From: Planctomycetota bacterium
GTDB taxonomy: Bacteria > Planctomycetota > Brocadiia > SM23-32
Direction: 5' to 3'
Assembly: GCA_018334735.1 (NCBI GenBank)
Contig: JAGXLK010000263.1
Span: 1-5,076, forward strand
DNA length: 5,076 bases
This document shows positions 1-3,505 of the stretch, piece after piece. Below the pieces are notes generated by a model, which was given only the letters and a program-made list of their open reading frames with translations, made no database searches and was not told the origin of the DNA. Every line of letters starts with the position of its first letter. The first letter of the stretch is position 1. Made by a program: the position numbers and the translations under genes.

Positions 1-72
1 CGGCCGGTGCGAATGCACGTCAAACTGCGTGCATGCAAGCTTTATGCTTTTCAGTTTGCTGGGGACGCCTGA
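1..72 (+). CDS. C-terminal end of a partial gene, possibly a secreted glycosidase- or sulfatase-like protein
   Basis: Frame 1 is open from the first base and stops at TGA 70-72, giving the last 23 residues of a protein that begins outside the window. It contains PVRMHVKLRACKLYAFQF. From memory this resembles the ending 'G(K/R)PVRLRFVLRDADLYAFQF' that closes many beta-sandwich domains in glycosidase- and sulfatase-like exported proteins of Planctomycetes and Verrucomicrobia. The match is to a short tail only, so the enzyme class cannot be read. The other two plus frames stay open longer but show no protein-like pattern. No hairpin terminator is visible right after the stop. The next promoter (141-168) starts a separate transcript. 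The call rests on pattern recall and could be chance. Confidence 0.5.
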   Translation, partial: RPVRMHVKLRACKLYAFQFAGDA

Positions 73-140
73 TTGGGGATAAGCGGTATCGGATTAGTTG
101 TCTGGGGTTTTACTGCAGAGACCAGCAAGGTTGTCAGACG

Positions 141-168
141 ATGAAAAGGTACTCCCTGATAATATAAT
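141..168 (+). promoter_or_regulatory. Sigma70-type promoter of the candidate small RNA
   Basis: A perfect TATAAT lies at 163-168. The best upstream partner at normal spacing is ATGAAA (141-146, 4 of 6 to TTGACA, 16-bp spacer). A better -35-like TTGTCA at 131-136 is 26 bp away, too far for a classical pair. Initiation about 7 nt downstream would fall at 174-176, exactly where the paired 5' end of the structured region begins. That coincidence supports the promoter more than the weak -35 does. Confidence 0.55.
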
Positions 169-171
169 GCG

Positions 172-350
172 GGAGCCTACCACCGACCTTAACTCGGTGG
201 GCTCCGCTCAGCAGGGGAGAGTATTTTGCACTACCGCCAGCCGACAAAAAACTGCGCCACCACCGGGCTTGTCCCGGTGGAGCGATGCTTGCTCTGTTCT
301 GAACACGAAGTACGGCCACACCGACACAAGGTGTGGTGGTAGCCTTTTTT
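172..350 (+). ncRNA. Candidate structured small RNA, about 175 nt, family not recognised
   Basis: This stretch follows a perfect -10 box and ends in a U-tract. It contains three strong hairpins. The first is CCACCGA (180-186) with TCGGTGG (194-200), extended by GGAGC (172-176) with GCTCC (201-205). The second is CCACCGGG (260-267) with CCCGGTGG (273-280), extended by CGC (255-257) with GCG (282-284). The third is CCACACC (316-322) with GGTGTGG (330-336), followed closely by TTTTTT at 345-350. The two ends can also pair with each other: CUACCACC (177-184) with GGUGGUAG (335-342), continued across one mismatch by A174-U345 and G175-C344. That terminal helix excludes the first hairpin and part of the third, so the RNA could hold two alternative folds. 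Length, paired ends and a central apical hairpin recall 6S RNA, but I see no diagnostic 6S sequence. It does not match tRNA, SRP RNA, RNase P RNA or a common riboswitch that I know. Short ORFs across it lack ribosome-binding sites and protein-like composition. Confidence 0.5.
316..350 (+). terminator. Intrinsic terminator of the candidate small RNA
   Basis: A 7-bp stem, CCACACC (316-322) with GGTGTGG (330-336), has a 7-nt loop and is followed after TGGTAGCC by six T at 345-350. The 8-nt gap between stem and T-run is longer than usual. The alternative end-to-end helix (177-184 with 335-342) sits directly against the T-run and could serve as the terminating stem instead. Confidence 0.45.
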
Positions 351-737
351 GGGAGCACATTCCCCGGTAGTGCATAAGTACAGCCCCACTGATTCCGCGC
401 CGCCGCCATATATTGGACCCTGTTTTGCAACGGATCCCAATAGTAAGCGAAGTGTTTGGGATGAGTGAGCGGACTGGACGAACGCGGTACAATTTCCAGG
501 GACTGGATACGGGGACGCAAAACCTCCGAGACGGCCTGGACGATAGCGGGTCTTCAAACACAGGACCGATGTTATGGACCCCAGATCCCGTCCCCTGGTG
601 TTTCTTACTCCCACATTTGCCCGTCTCAAGTACGCCCGAAGCGCATAAATCCCCCTTTCGCACTGTGGAAGATGGATCCCATAGCCCTTAGCCCGGGAAT
701 CCAGCTACAGAAGTTCTTGCAAGTTCATCGGAAGATG
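351..737. other. Intergenic stretch without a supportable gene
   Basis: Open frames occur on both strands here (about 413-746 plus, 134-663 minus). They overlap each other, lack Shine-Dalgarno sequences at their ATGs, and their translations show no domain, hydrophobic segment or biased codon use. One clear inverted repeat is visible: ATCCCAA (434-440) with TTGGGAT (456-462), with a 15-nt spacer. A weaker one is GGGTC (548-552) with GACCC (577-581). Either an untranslated region or a decayed gene could look like this, and I cannot tell which. Confidence 0.5.
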
Positions 738-817
738 GCGAAGTAATCTCGTCATTCTGCTGGCCCAACAGCGAGGTTGCCGCGGCGTCCCGCGAGAGCG
801 GGACACCTCGCAATGAC
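738..817. repeat. Dispersed hairpin repeat of the CATTGCGAG type (copy 1)
   Basis: The left flank reads GCGAAGTAATCTCGTCATT and the right end reads CCTCGCAATGAC. These edges match the common bacterial intergenic repeat 'GTCATTGCGAG...GCGAAGCAATCTC' on the minus strand. Nested pairing is strong: GTCATT (751-756) with AATGAC (812-817), GCGAGGT (771-777) with ACCTCGC (805-811), and GTCCCGC (787-793) with GCGGGAC (798-804) closing a GAGA tetraloop. The unpaired 757-770 arm has its own small CTG/CAG hairpin. The whole unit could form a cruciform in DNA or a branched hairpin in RNA. Elements like this are usually non-autonomous and mobilised by a transposase elsewhere in the genome. No transposase gene is visible here. 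Confidence 0.65.
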
Positions 818-973
818 CTGTGAGGGTGGATCAGGATTCCCAAAGTAGAACTGGTGCCGGAATCGCGGAGACAGGCAATAGCTGACGGAAAAATCGATAC
901 AAGTCGTTTGTCAGAATGCGTGGTTCCAGTAACATAATAAGCGCAACGATAAGATGAATGAAGGGAGATCCAT
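818..973 (+). promoter_or_regulatory. Upstream region and tentative promoter of the lipoprotein gene
   Basis: TTGTCA at 908-913 is 5 of 6 to a -35 box. CATAAT at 933-938 is 5 of 6 to a -10 box, but the 19-bp spacer is slightly long. TAACAT at 930-935 would give 16 bp with a weaker match. Either would start transcription 20-30 nt before the ATG. The ribosome-binding site is AGGGAG (962-967), a good match to anti-SD, 6 nt before ATG 974, and it settles the start codon. No operator-like palindrome is obvious. Confidence 0.4.
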
Positions 974-1831
974 ATGGTGGTCAAATTACAAAAACGCCAC
1001 TTATTGATGTTGCTGCTTTTTCTGCTGTGCATGGGATGTGCGACAGAGACTGCCCTCCAAACTCCTTCTGGCATTAAATACAAGCACATCGTGCGCAAAA
1101 AACCGCGTCCCCTCCAGATCCACGTCCTTCGCATTGACCTCCGCAGACGAAACCTGGTGCTGGCCGTTGATGTGGGAGATGATCCCGACGGAGACGGTCC
1201 GGCGGAGACGATTCTCATGATGCCTTCGGCACACGCGAAACGGAGTGAACTGCTGGCCGGTGTCAATGCGAATGCATGGAGGATGGTGCCCCCTCCGCCG
1301 AAAGGGGAAAGCCCGATGTACATCGCGGGGAGGGCCTGCAATATCGGCGGATGGGCGGTGGTCGAAGGACGAGAATGCAGTCCGGTGCGGAAGAATTACT
1401 GGAGTTTCTGGGTGGATGAAAACGGCCAGGCAAAACTGGGTAACATCGCGAAGCCCCGGCCCGGAACCCGGTGGGCTGTGGCTGGATTTGGGGGACTCAT
1501 AAGAGATGGTGAAATTCTGCCAGGTCCCTCTGACAAACGTCACCCGCGCACGGCTCTCGGGATCGACAGAAAAGGTGAAACCCTGATTCTTGCGGTGGTG
1601 GACGGGCGGCAGGAAGGTTACAGTGAAGGGATGAGTACCCGGGAGCTGGCGGAACTTATGGCCGAGCTGAATTGCCAGGATGCTATGAACTTGGATGGCG
1701 GAGGAAGTTCCGTTATGATTCGGCGGGATGTGGACGGAGACGCAAAAATTATCAACAGCCCGTCCGGTAAGTACGGTCCACGCCCCATACCCGTTATGCT
1801 CGGGGTGTGCTTGCGGGGAAAGAGCCGGTAA
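974..1831 (+). CDS. Secreted lipoprotein of the phosphodiester glycosidase (NAGPA/DUF2233) family
   Basis: The 285-residue product begins with KxxKR and a hydrophobic run (residues 10-21) ending in LLCMGC. Cys22 preceded by Gly21 is a plausible lipobox, so the protein is probably exported, lipidated and membrane-anchored. Cys at the -3 position is less usual than Leu. The rest matches the NAGPA-like domain: GVNANAW (96-102), GFGGLIRDGE (171-180), HPRTALGID (190-198), VVDGRQ (208-213), NLDGGGSSVM (239-248) and RPIPVMLGV (270-278). The DGGGSS loop and the HPRTA(L)G segment are the family's hallmark. The founding member, mammalian 'uncovering enzyme', removes GlcNAc from phosphodiesters on glycans. 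Bacterial members are often annotated as exopolysaccharide-related, and their substrates are mostly unknown. Family length is normal, so the gene looks intact. It stands alone between repeats, and no polysaccharide gene adjoins it. A plausible role is trimming of sugar phosphodiesters at the cell surface, inferred from family only. Confidence 0.9.
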   Translation: MVVKLQKRHLLMLLLFLLCMGCATETALQTPSGIKYKHIVRKKPRPLQIHVLRIDLRRRNLVLAVDVGDDPDGDGPAETILMMPSAHAKRSELLAGVNANAWRMVPPPPKGESPMYIAGRACNIGGWAVVEGRECSPVRKNYWSFWVDENGQAKLGNIAKPRPGTRWAVAGFGGLIRDGEILPGPSDKRHPRTALGIDRKGETLILAVVDGRQEGYSEGMSTRELAELMAELNCQDAMNLDGGGSSVMIRRDVDGDAKIINSPSGKYGPRPIPVMLGVCLRGKSR

Positions 1832-1855
1832 GTAAAGATCATCTGATGCCTGATA

Positions 1856-1870
1856 GGGGGCGCAGCCCCC
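1856..1870 (+). terminator. GC-rich hairpin after the lipoprotein gene
   Basis: GGGGGC (1856-1861) pairs with GCCCCC (1865-1870) around a 3-nt loop, 25 nt past the stop codon. There is no immediate T-run: the next bases are CGCGCATCTCC, and the first T-rich stretch is near 1898-1902. It could stabilise the mRNA 3' end or act as a weak or Rho-assisted terminator. It could also be part of a REP-like repeat, since 'agggggcgcagcccccc' motifs are common intergenic repeats. Confidence 0.4.
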
Positions 1871-1974
1871 CGCGCATCTCCTAATGCCTGGGGTACATTT
1901 TTCACTTACACAACAGGATAGGTGCAGGAGTGCGGCGCGTTGTATATGTGTAGCCCCAAAGTGCTGCTCTACGG

Positions 1975-2013
1975 GTCATTGCGAGCCCATCGCAAGACGG
2001 GCGAAGCAATCTC
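1975..2013 (+). repeat. Dispersed hairpin repeat of the CATTGCGAG type (copy 2)
   Basis: The sequence begins GTCATTGCGAGCCC and ends GGGCGAAGCAATCTC, close to the textbook form of this intergenic repeat. ATTGC (1978-1982) pairs with GCAAT (2006-2010), and GCCC (1985-1988) pairs with GGGC (1999-2002). Compared with the copy at 738-817 it is shorter, lies in the opposite orientation and has a different centre. The two share only the conserved edges, as expected for diverged members of one family. Confidence 0.65.
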
Positions 2014-2060
2014 TTCGTTTTGTTTAGTCGTGTCTTACGTAAACACGTGCTATATTATCC

Positions 2061-2144
2061 TCAGGCGATCACGTACCCCATCTCCAGCGCCTTTGCCAGG
2101 CGAAGCTGCCGCTTTGACATCCGGCTGGCCAGGAACTTTGTGGC
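2061..2144 (-). pseudogene. Short gene-like fragment, unrecognised
   Basis: On the minus strand, between stops at 2045-2047 and 2061-2063, the frame reads ATKFLASRM followed by SKRQLRLAKALEMGYVIA. The fragment is rich in Lys, Arg, Leu and Ala and its end looks like an amphipathic helix, unlike the random composition of the surrounding frames. No ribosome-binding site precedes the internal ATG (2118-2120), and an in-frame stop cuts off anything upstream. It could be the remnant of a C-terminus or simply chance. No function is assigned. Confidence 0.2.
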
Positions 2145-2299
2145 TTATGTTGCAGAGCGGTCAAAAATAGACAGGTGTCATGAGGTCAGGATGATACAGA
2201 AAACTATTTGGTTTCTGGTTCTGGACCTGTGACCGAGCTTCCTCGCGATGGTAAAGTTTATAAAGCCCCGTGCCGTTGCTGAGTGAGGTGAAATGAAAA

Positions 2300-2452
2300 A
2301 TGTCACGAGGGAGACCACCGAAATGTCCCTATTGCGGAGACACGGGAAAGAAAGTGTCCAAAGGATATCGACATACAAAAACCATGGGCAAACGGCCTAT
2401 CCGAAAATGCAATTCGTGCGGACGACGGTTCACTCTGGATAAGAGTGAATGA
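2300..2452 (+). CDS. Small zinc-ribbon protein, transposase-type DNA-binding fold
   Basis: A 50-residue protein starts at ATG 2300 and ends at TGA 2450-2452. GAGGTG (2285-2290) is a good Shine-Dalgarno sequence 9 nt before this ATG. An upstream ATG at 2293 lies in another frame and sits too close to it. The sequence starts MSRGRPPKCPYCG and carries two CxxC knuckles: Cys9-Pro-Tyr-Cys12 and Cys37-Asn-Ser-Cys40. Between them is a basic segment with KGYRHTKTMGKRPIRK, and the end is GRRFTLDKSE. This is the layout of the zinc ribbon at the N-terminus of IS1 InsA-like proteins ('CPxC...KG...RxxCkxCGrxFt'). The GRPPK start resembles an AT-hook-like DNA-binding element. No transposase catalytic domain follows in any frame, so it is a stand-alone protein, either a small DNA- or RNA-binding factor or a domesticated piece of a transposase. 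Too short for standard ORF cutoffs and easily missed. Confidence 0.75.
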   Translation: MSRGRPPKCPYCGDTGKKVSKGYRHTKTMGKRPIRKCNSCGRRFTLDKSE

Positions 2453-2527
2453 CCACGTCCGAATTCCAAGGTGGGAAGGATAAATCGCGGAGCATGTTTT
2501 TGCGTGTGAAGGGCAAATACAAGCGAT
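2453..2527. other. Spacer between convergent genes
   Basis: Seventy-five bases separate the zinc-ribbon stop from the minus-strand integrase-tail stop. There are T-rich patches (2495-2499 and 2528-2535) but no strong hairpin in front of them. I see no terminator for the zinc-ribbon gene. Confidence 0.35.
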
Positions 2528-2764
2528 TTATTTTTGTCCGTTACGGATGAGCGTGAGTATAGTTACTCTGACGTGTGAAGGGAGTTCTGGCCAGGCCTGG
2601 ATTATTTCTTTCAGGTCATCCGGTGGGTCTTTCATTATGTTCTTATTGTGTTCCAGGGGGGGACCAGAGGTGTCCGAAGCTTTCTGGTGGGCGTCCGTTC
2701 CCTTTTCCCCGTCCGATTGTCTCTTGTTGTAAGTGTCCGCTGAGCAAAAAGAAATGACCGGCAT
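2528..2764 (-). pseudogene. Remnant of a tyrosine integrase C-terminus, downstream of ssrA
   Basis: The minus frame from 2764 to the stop at 2528 gives 78 residues. Its last 35 read MKDPPDDLKEIIQ then AWPELPSHVRVTILTLI. The pattern 'DL..ii.AWP.LP..vRa.Il.li' is what I recall as the acidic-linker-plus-helix tail after the catalytic domain in many Planctomycete-type tyrosine recombinases and their relatives. The first part (residues 9-43, polar, with KRQSDGEKG and TSGPPLEHNK) resembles the low-complexity linker before that tail. The catalytic domain (R...HxxR...Y) is absent: the frame runs back into the ssrA terminator and tmRNA. The ATG at 2764 lies inside the terminator stem, and neither it nor the internal ATG (2635) has a convincing Shine-Dalgarno sequence. 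So I read it as a leftover of a deleted integrase gene in the usual place beside ssrA. A small stand-alone protein carrying the same tail is the alternative. Confidence 0.45.
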
Positions 2765-2789
2765 CGGACGAGATCTGTCCGATGCCGGT
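2757..2789 (-). terminator. Intrinsic terminator of ssrA, possibly bidirectional
   Basis: Perfect 13-bp inverted repeat: ACCGGCATCGGAC (2757-2769) with GTCCGATGCCGGT (2777-2789), 7-nt loop. It begins about 10 nt past the tmRNA 3' end. Read on the minus strand, the stem is followed by CATTTCTTTTT, a U-rich tract. Read on the plus strand it is followed by TTTT (2789-2792), so it may also stop transcripts coming from the zinc-ribbon side. Confidence 0.85.
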
Positions 2790-2799
2790 TTTGGTGGAA

Positions 2800-3173
2800 T
2801 GGTGGAGGCGGCGGGAATCGAACCCGCGTCCCGAAAGCGTTCAGCGAGGTATCTACACGCATAGTCAGTCTTTTGAGTTTCGCCGATGCGGCTCCGAATG
2901 ACAGGATCCGTCTCGGCCAGCGCGTTTTGGGTCGGGTTGCGACCTTCCCCGCGTCCCCACGTGCACGGGAACTAACGGGTTAGCCTGCTTTTTTGTCGCC
3001 AGTTACCGGCCCGCAGGCGGGACCAGTAGTGACGCGGCGGTCAATTAAGCCGCCATTGCGTATGCCGGTGTTCTTTCGGCATGTTTAGGTTTGCCAGGTG
3101 TTTAACGAGGCCGCCTGACAACCTCGGCGCGCAACCTCTACCTCCGACTTCCGGTCGAAGCCCTTACGCCCCC
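2800..3173 (-). ncRNA. ssrA: Transfer-messenger RNA (tmRNA)
   Basis: The 374-nt one-piece tmRNA rescues stalled ribosomes with SmpB and tags the unfinished protein for proteolysis. The 5' end is GGGGGCGTAAGGGCTTCGAC (3173 down). The 3' end carries the T-arm GCGGGTTCGATTCCCGC followed by CGCCTCCACCA, with CCA encoded at 2802-2800. The seven-base acceptor stem GGGGGCG/CGCCUCC includes the G3-U pair needed for alanylation. The tag frame best fits resume codon GGC at 3095-3093 and stop TAA at 3047-3045, giving GKPKHAERTPAYAMAA after the tRNA-borne Ala. The AxAA-type ending is the protease degron. A start with GK is also known from Bacillus subtilis. The GCA-starting frame one base away ends in WRLN and is not degron-like. 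GC-rich stretches suited to pseudoknots lie on both sides of the tag. Confidence 0.97.
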
Positions 3174-3190
3174 ATATTGTCAATACTTCC

Positions 3191-3219
3191 ATTATAACTG
3201 CGCTGAATGGCTCTGTCAA
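3191..3219 (-). promoter_or_regulatory. ssrA promoter, near-perfect sigma70 consensus
   Basis: On the minus strand TTGACA (3219-3214) and TATAAT (3196-3191) are both exact consensus and 17 bp apart. Transcription should begin near 3184, about 10 nt before the mature tmRNA 5' end at 3173. A short leader would therefore be removed, as RNase P does for tmRNA precursors. The strength suits an abundant RNA. Confidence 0.92.
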
Positions 3220-3505
3220 GGGCGTAACTGTCGATAGTGAAAGGGGTTACGGGGGGAAACGGCAGTTTCGAGCGGATACAGCAACGGACTGGATTGAGTT
3301 TAGAGTCTATAATGCCAGCTAAACGGCGCGATCGGTCGCCATGACAGCTTTGAGTGGAAAAGAGGGAAGGAACTGGGGGGACCTCCGGAAATGGGCAAAA
3401 GCTCAATGGCGGTGTGCGCCGGACGGGAGTTAGTTTTAAAATGGGGGGGCGGCGACATTTTGATGTTCACCTGTTGCAGCCCCACAGAACGCGCCAGGGT
3501 ACACC
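3220..3505 (+). promoter_or_regulatory. Divergent intergenic region and leader of the ATP-grasp gene
   Basis: A perfect TATAAT lies at 3308-3313 on the plus strand. The -35 position holds only CGGACT-like sequence, so the promoter would be weak or need an activator. If used, it gives a leader of about 185 nt before ATG 3506. The leader contains GGCG (3408-3411) with CGCC (3417-3420), a short hairpin, and a G-run at 3443-3449. It does not match a riboswitch I know. Just ahead of the start, AGGGT (3496-3500) is a weak Shine-Dalgarno sequence. Confidence 0.35.

Larger units (their letters stand above)
1871..2299. other. Gene-poor stretch between lipoprotein and zinc-ribbon genes
   Basis: It holds the second hairpin repeat (1975-2013), a short gene-like fragment on the minus strand (2061-2144), and the leader of the zinc-ribbon gene. 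ACAGGT (2171-2176) and ACCTGT (2225-2230) form a loose inverted repeat. TATAAA at 2259-2264 might be a -10 box for the zinc-ribbon gene, but I find no acceptable -35 at 16-18 bp. The plus-strand frames across 1922-2232 have no ribosome-binding site and read through the repeat, so I do not call them. Confidence 0.45.

Noticed and set aside
134..663. Three long overlapping minus-strand frames (134-520, 208-663, 231-629)
   Set aside because: They overlap each other in different frames, cross the candidate small RNA and its promoter, lack ribosome-binding sites and show no domain-like composition.
688..1543. Minus-strand frames of 217 and 180 residues opposite the lipoprotein gene
   Set aside because: They are antisense shadows of the clear NAGPA-family gene, and the first also reads through the hairpin repeat.
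1922..2232. Plus-strand frames of 82 and 70 residues
   Set aside because: They lack Shine-Dalgarno sites. The 82-residue frame reads through the CATTGCGAG repeat and the 70-residue one starts just past it. Neither has a recognisable motif.
2293..2439. Overlapping open frame from ATG 2293, about 48 codons, covering the zinc-ribbon gene
   Set aside because: Its ATG is only 2 nt from GAGGTG, and its translation has no motif. The frame starting at 2300 has proper spacing and two CxxC knuckles.
2800..2830. A free-standing tRNA suggested by the T-arm and CCA
   Set aside because: There is no anticodon arm or D-arm at tRNA spacing. The matching acceptor strand is about 360 bases away, as in tmRNA.
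2635..2862. Minus-strand frame of 75 residues entering the tmRNA
   Set aside because: It is translated from tmRNA T-arm and terminator sequence (proline run from the acceptor stem), so it is not a gene.
3380..3430. Possible GEMM/c-di-GMP-like riboswitch suggested by CCTCCGG and GGGCAAA words
   Set aside because: The words are in the wrong order, and the required two-helix architecture with tetraloop and receptor is not present.
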